A stretch of 64,000 nucleotides of DNA. It comes from Rhizobium sp. 11515TR. GTDB lineage: Bacteria; Pseudomonadota; Alphaproteobacteria; Rhizobiales; Rhizobiaceae. The position numbers and the translations under genes are program-made. The number at the start of each line of letters is the position of its first letter. Within the stretch, counting starts at the first letter, position 1. The notes under the pieces are model-generated. The model was not told the DNA's origin. It was given only the letters and a program-made list of their open reading frames with translations, and searched no databases. Shown here piece after piece: positions 16,761 through 25,723 of this stretch. The stretch spans positions 1,116,001 to 1,180,000 of the forward strand of contig NZ_CP022999.1 of NCBI RefSeq assembly GCF_002277895.1, in the 5' to 3' direction.

Positions 16761-18515
16761 ATGAATGGGTCGAACCTCAAGCGAATTGTGTTTCTGGCAG
16801 CGGCCGCCTTGGCCGTCGCCGTCGGTATCTGGTGCGCGGCGCTTTCGCTTTCTCGCCAGGACGCACTTGGGCGGCTCCACGCGGAGGCGAGCGGGCTTGC
16901 GGTCCAGCATAGTCGTTTGCTCGACAGCGAGCTGGCGCGGTTCCGGCTTCTCCCAATAGTGCTCGGCGAATATCGCGATCTTGGCGAGGCGCTCGCGAGC
17001 CCCACAACGGATGCCGCCCGGCGACTCGATCAAAAGCTTGGTTTCCTGGCGCGGGAAACCGGCGCCTATATTATCTACCTCGTCGATCAGAAGGGACTTG
17101 TCATTTCCGCGTCGAACGCAGGGACTGAGGACAGCTTCGTCGGCAAGAACTTCAGCTTCCGTCCGTATTTTTCCGAGGCGCTGAAAGACGGCACGGCGGA
17201 ATATTACGGTGCTGGAGCGATCAGTGGCCGGCCAGGTCTGTTTCTTGCCCGCAGGGTAGGCGATGCCGCCGCTCCGGTAGGAGTGGTCGTGGTCAAATTC
17301 GAGTTTGATGCGGTATCGCGGATATGGGCGAACGATCCGGGCGTGACACTCGTCGTCGACGAACACCAGATAATCCTTGCCGCGTCCGATCCGTCACAGG
17401 TGCTGACCACGCTTGCGCCGCTGTCGCCGGAAGATCGGGCCGGCATCGTCGCCAGTGGGCAATATCGCGACGCCGCGCTGGGGCCGGGCAAGTATCGCGC
17501 CGAGGATACCGGTCGCATACGCGGTCCACGTCATCAGATATTGATTGCGGCGGAGCAGCCGGTCGCCGGCACGCGTCTGCGCCTCCTACATCTTCTTGAC
17601 ACACGTACGGCGTTGCAGGAAGCGCAGGCGGAGGCCTGGCTTCTGGCACTGCCCGCCATCCTGGGGCTGGCCGTCATCGCGGTCGCGATCTGGTGGCGCA
17701 TGACGCGTGCAGCAAGAGCGGCTGCCGATCGGCGGGCGCTCGAGGAGGCTGTCGCTGCGCGTACGGCCGAGCTGCGCGGCGAGATGGCCGAACGGACGCG
17801 GGCCGAAGATCGCTATCGCGATGCCCGTGAGGAACTTGCCCAGGCGAACCGGCTTGCTTCCGTCGGTTCGATCACGGCGGGGTTGATGCACGAAATCAAC
17901 CAGCCTGTCGCTACCATCCGCACCCTCGCCGAGAATGCCCGCCATCATCTCGCGGCCAATCGCCTCGATCGTGTCGGCGCCAATCTGGATGCCGCGGTCG
18001 AGGTGACGGCGCGTATCGGGACGATTACGCAGGAGATGCGGCGGTTTTCGCGCCGCGGTCGGCTGGCGGCGGGAGCGGAGCCGCTCGACGCCATCATTGC
18101 CGGCGCCTTGCTGCTGGTCGGAAACCGGTTTCGCAAAGCGGGTGTGCGGCTGGATCTGCCGGCGGAAGGGCAGCCGCATGTGCTTGCCGAACGCGTGCGG
18201 CTGGAGCAGGTTATCGTCAATCTGCTGCAGAACGCCATCGACGCCGTTACGGAGATCGCCGATCCGCATGTTGCTCTGCTCGTCAATGCCGAGGGGCGGG
18301 ATGTGGTGAGGCTGACCGTCGCCGACAACGGCCCCGGCATCGATCCCGCACTGGCCAAGGAAATATTCCGCCCATTCATTACCGGCAAGCCCAATGGGCT
18401 CGGTCTCGGGCTCGGGATCGCGCAGGACATCATGAACGATCTCGGCGGATCGTTGACTATCGGTTCGTCGCCGCTCGGCGGCGCGGCATTCGTAATGACT
18501 ATGAGGCGGGCATGA
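16761..18515 (+). CDS. DctB-like sensor histidine kinase
   Basis: This 584-residue membrane kinase has an N-terminal helix (about residues 9-27), then a periplasmic double-PAS/dCache-like sensor with GKNFSFRPYFSEAL (a DctB-family landmark, about 128-141). A second helix (about 293-312) precedes a coiled-coil linker. The His box HEINQPVATIRTL has phospho-His at about 378, and N, G1 and G2 boxes follow (LLQNAIDAV, DNGPGI, GLGLGLGIAQDI). Such kinases sense C4-dicarboxylates or alpha-ketoglutarate. The stop overlaps the response-regulator start by four bases (ATGA). Confidence 0.88.
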   Translation: MNGSNLKRIVFLAAAALAVAVGIWCAALSLSRQDALGRLHAEASGLAVQHSRLLDSELARFRLLPIVLGEYRDLGEALASPTTDAARRLDQKLGFLARETGAYIIYLVDQKGLVISASNAGTEDSFVGKNFSFRPYFSEALKDGTAEYYGAGAISGRPGLFLARRVGDAAAPVGVVVVKFEFDAVSRIWANDPGVTLVVDEHQIILAASDPSQVLTTLAPLSPEDRAGIVASGQYRDAALGPGKYRAEDTGRIRGPRHQILIAAEQPVAGTRLRLLHLLDTRTALQEAQAEAWLLALPAILGLAVIAVAIWWRMTRAARAAADRRALEEAVAARTAELRGEMAERTRAEDRYRDAREELAQANRLASVGSITAGLMHEINQPVATIRTLAENARHHLAANRLDRVGANLDAAVEVTARIGTITQEMRRFSRRGRLAAGAEPLDAIIAGALLLVGNRFRKAGVRLDLPAEGQPHVLAERVRLEQVIVNLLQNAIDAVTEIADPHVALLVNAEGRDVVRLTVADNGPGIDPALAKEIFRPFITGKPNGLGLGLGIAQDIMNDLGGSLTIGSSPLGGAAFVMTMRRA

Positions 18516-19816
18516 CCCTACAAGCGTCGCAGAAAATCCTTCTGGTCGAGGACGATGGTCCCTTCAATGCAGCGCTTACCGATTCCTTCGTCATAGCGGG
18601 CTTCGATGTAGAGGCGCATGGTGATGGGCAGTCGGCCCTGGCAAGCCTTGCAACCGCATTGCCTGGCGTGATCGTCAGTGATATCCGCCTACCCCGCATT
18701 GATGGGCACGATCTGCTGGAGGCCGTGCTGGCGCGCGATCCTGATTTGCCTGTTATCCTGATGACTGGCCAAGGCGACATCGCCATGGCGGTCGGGGCGC
18801 TGAAACAAGGCGCCTATGATTTCATTGCCAAGCCCTTTGCCACTGATCATCTAATCGCGTCCGTGCGCCGGGCGCTGGAGACGCGTCGGCTGGTGCTGGA
18901 AAACCGGCGCTTGAGGCAGGCAGCCGCCGAGGCGGAGGATGCGTCGCCGCTCCTCGGCCAGACGGCGGTCATGGTGCGATTGCGTGAAACGATCCGCCAG
19001 GTCGCAAACGCCGACGTGGATGTTCTGATCGAAGGCGAAACGGGTACCGGCAAGGAACTCGTGGCCCGCCTCATCCACCGCTGGAGCAGGCGGCGCGCCC
19101 GCAGTTTCATCGCGGTCGATTGTGCCGCGCTGCCGGATGCGATCGCCGACGAGACTCTGTTCGGAAACCGCATCCGGCGCGGGCGCATTGCCGAGGCTGA
19201 TCGCGGCACGCTGTTTCTCGACGAGATCGACAGCATGTCGCCCCTGCTACAGGGCCGGCTTCTGCGGGTCGTCGAGGAGCGCGAGCTGCCCTCGGCGACC
19301 GGCGAGCCGACCCCTGTCGATCTTCGCATCGTCGCTGCGACGAAGAACGATCCGCATGGCCCGGTGGTTGAAAACCGCGTTCGCGCCGATCTACTCTATC
19401 GGTTGGAAACCGTCCGGATTCGCATTCCGCCCCTACGGGAGCGCCGCGCTGATATCGGCCTGTTGTTCAGCGCCTTCCTCGACGAGGCCGCCCGCCTGCA
19501 CGGTGTGCCGCGTCCCCCCATCGACGCCGGGATGGAGGCGCGATTTCTAACCGACGACTGGCTGGGCAATGTCCGGGAGCTGCGCAATTATGCGACCCAA
19601 GCGGCGCTTGGCCTTGCCTCCGCTCGCAGCCAACCTTCCGTGGAGCTCGGCCTCTCCGATCAGATGGATCACTTCGAGGCAAACATTCTGCGGGCCACGC
19701 TCGAGAGATATGAGGGGGATATTTCTGAGGTCGCACAGGCGCTCAAATTGCCGCGCCGAAGTCTCTATGCCCGTCTGCAACGTTACGGCATCAACCCATC
19801 AGCCTACCGTAAGTGA
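18512..19816 (+). CDS. DctD-like AAA+ response regulator lacking the GAFTGA loop
   Basis: This 434-residue NtrC-family protein has a receiver domain with Asp57 (VSDIRLPRIDG) and Lys107 (AKPFA), an AAA+ domain with Walker A GETGTGKE (175-182) and Walker B GTLFLDEID (232-240), and a C-terminal Fis-type HTH (PRRSLYARLQRYGI). Ordinary DctD/NtrC proteins have LFGHExGAFTGA after the first AAA+ helices. Here the sequence reads LFGNRIRRGRIAEADRG (216-232), so about nine residues including GAFTGA are missing. GAFTGA contacts sigma54. Its absence suggests sigma70-dependent activation or repression, as in other NtrC-family members that lack it. It is co-transcribed with the kinase. Confidence 0.88.
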   Translation: MTLQASQKILLVEDDGPFNAALTDSFVIAGFDVEAHGDGQSALASLATALPGVIVSDIRLPRIDGHDLLEAVLARDPDLPVILMTGQGDIAMAVGALKQGAYDFIAKPFATDHLIASVRRALETRRLVLENRRLRQAAAEAEDASPLLGQTAVMVRLRETIRQVANADVDVLIEGETGTGKELVARLIHRWSRRRARSFIAVDCAALPDAIADETLFGNRIRRGRIAEADRGTLFLDEIDSMSPLLQGRLLRVVEERELPSATGEPTPVDLRIVAATKNDPHGPVVENRVRADLLYRLETVRIRIPPLRERRADIGLLFSAFLDEAARLHGVPRPPIDAGMEARFLTDDWLGNVRELRNYATQAALGLASARSQPSVELGLSDQMDHFEANILRATLERYEGDISEVAQALKLPRRSLYARLQRYGINPSAYRK

Positions 19817-20057
19817 GATCGGTCGCACGTCGAGAGTGAAAGGGATAGGGCGAGTACAGTTTTACTCACTCAACTTGACGGCGTGATGTGTATTGAGTGT
19901 AATTTTCTTCATATCTTTATAGATATGTGACGTATAAAAAATAGCTTAAATGTGTATTAATCATAATTATTCTGCGTAAAAATAGAGAATAATTAATATA
20001 TGTTAGGATATTGTGGCTCGTCTGCATGATGCAGCAGTTAAATTAGAGAGCTATGAT

Positions 20058-20150
20058 ATGCTTGATTTGCCTAAATTGATACAGCTATTACTATTTGCTG
20101 CCGTTATATTGTTATTTTTCCGCTGGGTCGTCGAGGACATGAATAGGTAG
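20058..20150 (+). CDS. Possible 30-residue single-helix membrane peptide
   Basis: Starting at ATG 20058, the peptide begins MLDLPKLIQLLLFAAVILLF and ends FRWVVEDMNR before a TAG stop. One hydrophobic helix of about 14 residues is flanked by charged ends, as in known bacterial small membrane proteins. GAGAG lies seven bases upstream of the ATG. It is unlike its neighbours in codon use, with many TTA, CTA and ATA codons. No homologue is known to me, so the call rests on its shape alone. Confidence 0.3.
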   Translation: MLDLPKLIQLLLFAAVILLFFRWVVEDMNR

Positions 20151-20321
20151 CCGCTTTGGGGGCCTGCAGAACCAGCACCGCGCGATTTGCTTCTTCAGTT
20201 CACCGTTTCCCTGTCGTCTCGGCAAGATTGCGCGTCGCTTCGGCTTACGCCCGGCAAAAGCTGATCATAACGATTTGCTGTTGCCCTTGCGTCTCCATTC
20301 GGCAGGTCGACGGGAATTGAA

Positions 20322-20353
20322 CAACGGCGCCCGGAAGTTTCCGGACGCCGTTG
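20322..20353 (-). terminator. Hairpin terminator downstream of the emrAB-type operon
   Basis: CAACGGCG-C-CCGG pairs with CCGG-A-CGCCGTTG around a six-base loop, with one mismatch in a 13-bp stem. On the minus strand it lies about 90 bases after the emrB stop and is followed by a moderately T-rich TTCAATTCCC. Confidence 0.5.
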
Positions 20354-20441
20354 AAGTGCATCGCATGATTGTCATGGCACAGGCGGCCGCTCTCACCGGC
20401 TTCAAACCATACGGCTTCGTGTGTCCGAACCCGCACGGTAT

Positions 20442-22037
20442 TCAGTGGGCACCTGCGCCGCCGCCGGCCTGCGGGCGCTTGGTGAACAGCATGGTGATCG
20501 CTGCGATGGCGAGCACCACGCCGATGACGGCGAAGGTGTCGCTGAAGCCCATGATCAGCGCTTGTCTCTTGATGATCTGGCCGAGAGCGATGATCGCCTT
20601 CTGCTGGGCTGCCTGATGGTCCGAAACTCCGTGCGATAGGAAGTAGTCGGTCATCTGGTCGATCCGCTCGCGAACCTCCTCACGGGCAAGGGTTACGGAT
20701 TGGCCGATGATGTTGGAGTGGAACTGCTCGCGTTTGGTCAGGATGGTCCCAAGCGAGGCAGTACCCACGGCGCCGCCGAGGTTGCGCAGCATGTTCGTCA
20801 GGCCCGAGGCCGCAGCAGCGTCAGCCGGAGCAATTCCTGCTGTCGTGATCGCGGTGACGGGCGTGATGACGAAGGCCTGGCCGATGGCGCGAACGATGTT
20901 CGGAATGAAGAACTGGTCTCCGGCATTATCGGCCGAAAGCGTGACGTTCATGAAGCAGCTAAGCGCAAAGACCGCAATGCCGAAGAAGGCAAGCCAGCGC
21001 ACATCCACCCGCTTCATCATCAGCGGAACCAGGGGGATCAACAGCAGCTGCGGCAAGCCCGTCCAGGCAAGGACGTTGCCGATCTGCTCGGCATTGTATT
21101 TCTGCACTTGGCCGAGATATTGCGGCAGGATATAGACCGTGCCGAACAGTGCGACGCCGACGAGAATATTGGCAAGCACGCCCAGCCCGAAATTCCTTTG
21201 CTTCAGCAGCCGCAATTTCACCAGTGGCTTGGAAACCTTCAGCTCGATGATAATGAAGAGCGTCAGGAACACGGCCGCGACGATACTGAGCCGGACGATG
21301 AAGGGCGAGGAGAACCAGTCGTCCTTATTGCCCTCTTCTAGCACGGTTTGCAGGGCGGAGAGGCCGATCGCCATCGTGACGATACCGGCCCAGTCGCCTT
21401 CGCGCAGCAATTTCAGCTGCATCGGCTGCTTGTCCAGCGTCAGCGCCAACGCCACCACCATGATGGCGCTCGGGCCGGCATTGATGAAGAAGATGGTCTG
21501 CCAGCCATAATTCTCGGTCAAGTAGCCGCCGATGGTCGGGCCGATGGCCGGAGCGAAGGTGACGGACAGTGCGAAGATCGCCAGCCCCAAGGGCTGCTGC
21601 GGCTTCGGAAGCTTCGTCAGCACCATGGTGAAGGCCATCGGGATCAGCACGCCGCCGGCAAATCCCTGCAGGCCACGAAGCACGATCATCGTTCCGAGAT
21701 CGTGGGCAAAGGCGCAGGAGAGCGACAACAGCGGAAACAGCACCGAGTTCACCAGGATATAACGGCGAAACGAGAAGACGCTGCTGAGATAGGCGGTGAG
21801 CGGAATGACGACGATCTCGCCGATCAGATAAGAGGTCGAGATCCAGGCGCCATTATCAACGCCGGTGCCGATGCCCCCTTCGATATCGAGAAGGGAGGCA
21901 TTGGTGATCTGGATATTCAGGATCGCCATGAACGCGCCGATCATGCCGGCCAGGACTGCGATCCACTCTCTTGTCGATGCGCGCGGCTCTGCCGCTGCGG
22001 CCGGTATCGCACGGCCATCCATTGTAATCGTGGACAT
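20442..22037 (-). CDS. emrB: DHA2-family multidrug efflux MFS transporter, EmrB-like
   Basis: This 531-residue, 14-helix major facilitator of the DHA2 (EmrB/QacA) family is marked by IQITNASLLDIEGGIG (motif D1), the GLQGFAGGVLIPMAFT region, the antiporter motif GLAIFALSVTFAPAIGPTIG and NGxWQ-like YGWQTIFFINAGP. It works with the periplasmic adaptor encoded just upstream (18-base gap) to export hydrophobic drugs or natural compounds such as plant phenolics. The specific substrate is unknown. Confidence 0.9.
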   Translation of the reverse strand: MSTITMDGRAIPAAAAEPRASTREWIAVLAGMIGAFMAILNIQITNASLLDIEGGIGTGVDNGAWISTSYLIGEIVVIPLTAYLSSVFSFRRYILVNSVLFPLLSLSCAFAHDLGTMIVLRGLQGFAGGVLIPMAFTMVLTKLPKPQQPLGLAIFALSVTFAPAIGPTIGGYLTENYGWQTIFFINAGPSAIMVVALALTLDKQPMQLKLLREGDWAGIVTMAIGLSALQTVLEEGNKDDWFSSPFIVRLSIVAAVFLTLFIIIELKVSKPLVKLRLLKQRNFGLGVLANILVGVALFGTVYILPQYLGQVQKYNAEQIGNVLAWTGLPQLLLIPLVPLMMKRVDVRWLAFFGIAVFALSCFMNVTLSADNAGDQFFIPNIVRAIGQAFVITPVTAITTAGIAPADAAAASGLTNMLRNLGGAVGTASLGTILTKREQFHSNIIGQSVTLAREEVRERIDQMTDYFLSHGVSDHQAAQQKAIIALGQIIKRQALIMGFSDTFAVIGVVLAIAAITMLFTKRPQAGGGAGAH

Positions 22038-22054
22038 TGTGGGGGCTCCCGCAG

Positions 22055-23254
22055 TCAGTTCCGCCGTGCGGCGTCTGCTTTCGTGTTGATGCTCGGCTCG
22101 ACGGACATTCCCGGGCGAAGTTCACCGCTATTCGTGGTCTGCGGGTCAAGCGCAATCCTGACCGGAATTCGCTGGACGACCTTGGTGAAGTTGCCGGTCG
22201 CATTGTCCGGCGGCAGCAAGGCGAATTCCTGTCCGCTTGCCGGCGCAAGGCTGTCGACATGACCATGGAAGACCTTGCCGGGGAACATGTCGACTTCGAT
22301 ATCGACGGGTTGGCCGGCATGGACGTTCGTCAGCTGCGTCTCCTTGTAATTGGCGACGATATAGGCCTGGTCGGTCGGCACGAGCGACATCAGCTGCGTT
22401 CCCGCCTGGACATATTGGCCGATGCGCAGCGTACGGTTGCCGACGGTGCCGTCGACGGGAGCCTTGATGGTCGTATAGGAAAGGTTCAGCTCGGCCTGAT
22501 GCTGAACGGCCTGGCTTTTCTGCAGGGCGGCGGTTGCCTGTGCGATCTGGGCTTTCAGAAGTGCAACCTGTTTGACGGCACCTTCCAGCGTTGCGGTATC
22601 CCTGACGATGGAAGCCTGCGCCGCGGCGATCTGCGATGCGGCCTGCTGCGCGGTCTGCACGGCCGCATAACCGTTGGAGGCGAGGCTGGCATAGCGCTTG
22701 TTGTTCTGCTCTGCGAAGGTTTCATTGGCCTTGTCCACATCCAGCGTTGCCCGGGCTGCGGCGATCGTTGACTGCTGAATATCCAATGAAGCCTGCTCTG
22801 CCTCTATGGTCGCCAGAGCCGCGGCCACATCGGCCCTTGCCTGATCGAGTGCGGCCCGGAAGTCACGGTCGTCGATGCGGGCGAGCGGCTGACCGGCCTT
22901 TACTGTCTCATTGTCCTTGACTAGTACTTCCGCCAGATAGCCTGAGATCTTCGGGGCGATCGAGCTGTTGTCGGCCTGGACATAGGCGTCGTCGGTCGAC
23001 ACCTCGAAACGGCCGTTCTGCCAATAGTCGTGCCCGTAATAGCCCACGGCGGCGATAATGGCGATCGCGCCCACGCCATACATCAGCCGGCGCGGCGTCT
23101 TGCTGCGCTTTGCTGCAGCATTGCCGCCCTCCTGGTCTTGTTGTGCCTCTGGACGGGGCTCGGCTGTTATCCCTTCCTTGGCTTTCGCCTCAACAGTCCC
23201 CTGCGCCTCGCTGGAAGCGCCATCGGACGTTACGATATGCAGATTGTTAGCCAT
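22055..23254 (-). CDS. emrA: HlyD/EmrA-type membrane-fusion adaptor
   Basis: This 399-residue adaptor has a 50-residue charged cytoplasmic N-terminus, one membrane helix (LMYGVGAIAIIAAVGYYG, about 57-74) and the lipoyl half-motif region STDDAYVQADNSSIAPKISG (EmrA landmark). A long alpha-hairpin (about 130-260, alanine-rich) and a beta-barrel region ending near LRPGMSVEPSI follow. A GGAGCAAGT site supports the start. It is first in the operon with EmrB and divergent from the TetR gene. Confidence 0.9.
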   Translation of the reverse strand: MANNLHIVTSDGASSEAQGTVEAKAKEGITAEPRPEAQQDQEGGNAAAKRSKTPRRLMYGVGAIAIIAAVGYYGHDYWQNGRFEVSTDDAYVQADNSSIAPKISGYLAEVLVKDNETVKAGQPLARIDDRDFRAALDQARADVAAALATIEAEQASLDIQQSTIAAARATLDVDKANETFAEQNNKRYASLASNGYAAVQTAQQAASQIAAAQASIVRDTATLEGAVKQVALLKAQIAQATAALQKSQAVQHQAELNLSYTTIKAPVDGTVGNRTLRIGQYVQAGTQLMSLVPTDQAYIVANYKETQLTNVHAGQPVDIEVDMFPGKVFHGHVDSLAPASGQEFALLPPDNATGNFTKVVQRIPVRIALDPQTTNSGELRPGMSVEPSINTKADAARRN

Positions 23255-23305
23255 GTACTTGCTCCTGACAACGGTCGCTGCCGGGCAGGGGTAGCGGCCA
23301 AGTTC

Positions 23306-23371
23306 ATTTTAGAAACTTGCTGTTTTCCAAAATAAGCGCTATAAAATGCAAGTCAACTGGATTTTGGAAAA
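23306..23371. promoter_or_regulatory. TetR operator region with three related half-sites
   Basis: TTTTCCAAAAT (23323-23333) and ATTTTGGAAAA (23361-23371) are perfect 11-base inverted repeats separated by 27 bases. A third copy, ATTTTAGAAA (23306-23315, one mismatch), faces the first across seven bases. The right-hand copy covers the leader just before the TetR start codon, so binding would block both the regulator's own gene and the efflux operon. Confidence 0.7.
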
Positions 23372-23376
23372 TATCT

Positions 23377-24033
23377 ATGGTCCTAAATCAAAAAACCACG
23401 AAACGACCACGAGGACGGCCGCAGGTCCGCTGCGATGACGACACCAAGGCGATCGTCCTTTCGTCTGCGCGCAAGCGTTTTCTGGAGGCGGGCTATGCCG
23501 CTGCATGCGTCAACGACATCGCGCAGGATGCGGGAGTATCGACCAAAACAGTCTATCGGCTGTTCGAAAGCAAGGGCGAGATCTTCAATGCCGTGATTAC
23601 GGATCGCATCGCGCGCTTCAACGTCGAGGTGGATCAGGGCTTGCTCAGGCACACGGATCTGCATCATGGGCTGGAACAGATCCTGATTGCCTACGGCCGT
23701 CTGGCACTGGACCCGGAAACCATCGCGATCAATCGTCTGGCCGTAGCCGAGGCTGATCGCTTTCCCGAAATCGCGGCCTCCTTCTACGAACGGGCGATCA
23801 AGGCCTCGACCGTGGTTTTCGAGGTATGGCTGCGCAGCCAGCACGATAAGGGAGCGATTAGAATTGCCAATATCCCCCTTGCGGCCGGCTTCCTCAGGGG
23901 CATGATGACCATGGAGCCGCAGCGGGCTGTCATGCTGGGTCAGCGCCAGGCTCCTGACGACGAGGAAATAAGAACCCGCGCGACGGAATGTGCGGCGATC
24001 TTCCTGCAGGGCTGCATTTCCGGCTCGGCTTGA
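23377..24033 (+). CDS. TetR/AcrR-family repressor of the emrAB operon
   Basis: This 218-residue regulator has an N-terminal HTH (ARKRFLEAGYAAACVNDIAQ, then AGVSTKTVYRLFESK, about residues 30-68), preceded by a basic tail (KTTKRPRGRPQ). The C-terminal ligand domain resembles the AcrR C-terminal type that follows efflux regulators. The ATG at 23377 lies six bases after a strong inverted repeat that it probably binds. It is divergent from emrA, the usual layout for ligand-relieved repression of a drug pump. Confidence 0.85.
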   Translation: MVLNQKTTKRPRGRPQVRCDDDTKAIVLSSARKRFLEAGYAAACVNDIAQDAGVSTKTVYRLFESKGEIFNAVITDRIARFNVEVDQGLLRHTDLHHGLEQILIAYGRLALDPETIAINRLAVAEADRFPEIAASFYERAIKASTVVFEVWLRSQHDKGAIRIANIPLAAGFLRGMMTMEPQRAVMLGQRQAPDDEEIRTRATECAAIFLQGCISGSA

Positions 24034-24089
24034 GTCGGAAATGGAAGGGCGAATGGTGTCCGCGCAATTGCGGGCAGCCTTCGGACCGG

Positions 24090-24458
24090 TCAAGGCGCAA
24101 TGGTGAAACTGTAGCTCCCGTTGGTCTTGTGGCCGTCCGTGGAGAGCGCATGCCATTCGACCGTGTACTTGCCGGCTGGCAATTTGTCGGTCACGGGCAC
24201 CATCAGCGTAGTGCCGCTGTTCATCAGCATACCTTCTCCGGTCTTTACGCTCGCCTTGTTGGGGCCGGTTACCTTGACGCCGCTGAATTTCAGATTGAGG
24301 GCTTCCGAGAAGGTTAGGTCGAGTTCGGATGGTGCGGTCTTGACTGTGCCGTCGGCTGCCGGAACGGCCGACTTCAGATGGGCGTGTGCCATGGCTTGGC
24401 CGGCAAAGGCGATGCTGATGACGCCGGCAGCGAGGAGCAATTTCTTGATCGGGGGCAT
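24090..24458 (-). CDS. copC: CopC-type periplasmic copper-binding protein
   Basis: This 122-residue secreted protein has a signal peptide (KKLLLAAGVISIAFAGQAMA) followed directly by mature HAHLKSAVPA, where the N-terminal His is the usual Cu(II) ligand. The C-terminal DGHKTNGSYSFTI carries the second conserved Asp/His pair. It is the last gene of the copper operon. A CopD partner is not encoded in the window, so it probably buffers or delivers periplasmic copper. Confidence 0.87.
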   Translation of the reverse strand: MPPIKKLLLAAGVISIAFAGQAMAHAHLKSAVPAADGTVKTAPSELDLTFSEALNLKFSGVKVTGPNKASVKTGEGMLMNSGTTLMVPVTDKLPAGKYTVEWHALSTDGHKTNGSYSFTIAP

Positions 24459-24593
24459 TTGGTTTCCTCATCCTGTTGATGATCCGCAGAAGGTCTGCGG
24501 ATCGTGTGATGGCGATCGCTCGATCGCCGATATCCGTTGCGGGCAGAGCCGGACGGAATTTCCATTTCCCAACGGTGCTTACGCGCCACGGAA

Positions 24594-25190
24594 TTAATCC
24601 TGCTGCAGCAGATTTCGGATCTTCTGCAGCGCGACATCATTGTTTTCCTGATAGGCGATGGTGCCTCTGAGTTTGCCGCCGGCATCGACGAGCAACACGG
24701 AGGCGGTATGATCCATGGTATATCCACCATCCGGGCTCGGCACTTTCTTGGCATAGATGCGCCAGCCCTTAATGGCCTTCTGCATTTCGGTGGGATCACC
24801 CGTGATCCCGGTGATGCGGTCGGTAAAATTGCCGGTGTAGCTATGCATGATCTCCGGCGTGTCGCGCTCCGGGTCGACGGTGAAGAAATAGGCTTTCAGC
24901 CCATCGGCCTGCGGTCCGAGCGTCTTGAACCAGCCCGCCATGTCGTAAAGCGTTGTCGGACAAACGTCGGGGCAATGCGTATAGCCGAAATAGACGAGCG
25001 AGGGATGGCCCGACAGGGCGTTTTCGGTGATGGGCTCACCGCGATCGTCCGTGAGCGTGAAGGCTGTGCCGGGACCGCCCGTGGCCTGCACCTCAGGCAC
25101 CCCCAGGAACGTTGCGTAGCCGATCACACCCGCACCGGCGGCAAGCGTAACGGCGACGGCAGCTGCGACGAAACGTAGTCTATTTGACAT
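24594..25190 (-). CDS. SCO1/SenC-family copper chaperone, thioredoxin fold
   Basis: This 198-residue membrane-anchored protein has one N-terminal helix (about residues 6-28). The copper-binding motif YTHCPDVCPTTL includes the CxxxC cysteines at about 72 and 76, and the distal His is in YTMDHTASVLLVD. SCO proteins deliver copper to, or reduce thiols of, the CuA site of cytochrome oxidase. Its start overlaps the 3' end of the PCuAC gene by 11 bases, which suggests coupled synthesis. Confidence 0.9.
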   Translation of the reverse strand: MSNRLRFVAAAVAVTLAAGAGVIGYATFLGVPEVQATGGPGTAFTLTDDRGEPITENALSGHPSLVYFGYTHCPDVCPTTLYDMAGWFKTLGPQADGLKAYFFTVDPERDTPEIMHSYTGNFTDRITGITGDPTEMQKAIKGWRIYAKKVPSPDGGYTMDHTASVLLVDAGGKLRGTIAYQENNDVALQKIRNLLQQD

Positions 25191-25659
25191 GGGACGTCTC
25201 CCTGTTCGCCGCTATCGATCCCACAGGGAAATCGACGTCGACAGAGCCGGCCTTTTCGAATTTGAGCGTTGCTTTCACCGTCTGGCCCTGAAGGAAGGGC
25301 TCGGCAACCTTCATGAACATGAGGTGATAGCCGCCGGGTTTGAGTTCCACGGTCTGGCCGGCCGGTATCGGCAGGCCGCCGGCGAGCTCGCGCATGATCA
25401 TGACGTCTTTGTCCATCTTCATCTCGTGAATCTGGACCGTTGCAGCGCGCGGTGAGCTCGCAGCCACCAGCCGGTCGTCGGTGTCGCCGGTATTCGTGAT
25501 GGTCATATAACCGCCACCGACGGGAGCTCCCGGCACCATGGCGCGAACATAGGGCGCTGAAATGGTGAGATTGCCGATTTTGACATCGTCGGCAGAAGCG
25601 AGGGAAGAAGACAGGAATGCCAGCCCGAAGGCGGCAAGGGCAGAAATCTGTTTCAGCAT
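25180..25659 (-). CDS. PCuAC (DUF461) periplasmic copper(I) chaperone
   Basis: This 159-residue secreted protein has a signal peptide ending ASA-DDV. The Cu(I)-binding H(M)x10Mx21HxM pattern is visible as HEMKM and MIMREL, then YHLMFM (about residues 78-117). PCuAC hands copper to SCO and to cytochrome oxidase subunits, which fits the adjacent SCO gene. Confidence 0.9.
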   Translation of the reverse strand: MLKQISALAAFGLAFLSSSLASADDVKIGNLTISAPYVRAMVPGAPVGGGYMTITNTGDTDDRLVAASSPRAATVQIHEMKMDKDVMIMRELAGGLPIPAGQTVELKPGGYHLMFMKVAEPFLQGQTVKATLKFEKAGSVDVDFPVGSIAANRETSHVK

Positions 25660-25723
25660 GATCGATATCCTTGATCCGGAAAAGGAGCGGGCAGGCGAAG
25701 CCTTTGGGCTCCGCCCGATCTCG

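Larger units (their letters stand above)
19817..20441. other. Long AT-rich intergenic region with a possible small ORF and a hairpin terminator
   Basis: Bases about 19880-20120 are much richer in A+T than the surroundings. They contain a 10-bp inverted repeat (19964-19973 with 19986-19995). A 30-codon ORF (20058-20150) and the hairpin at 20322-20353 are listed separately. The rest shows no gene. Confidence 0.5.
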
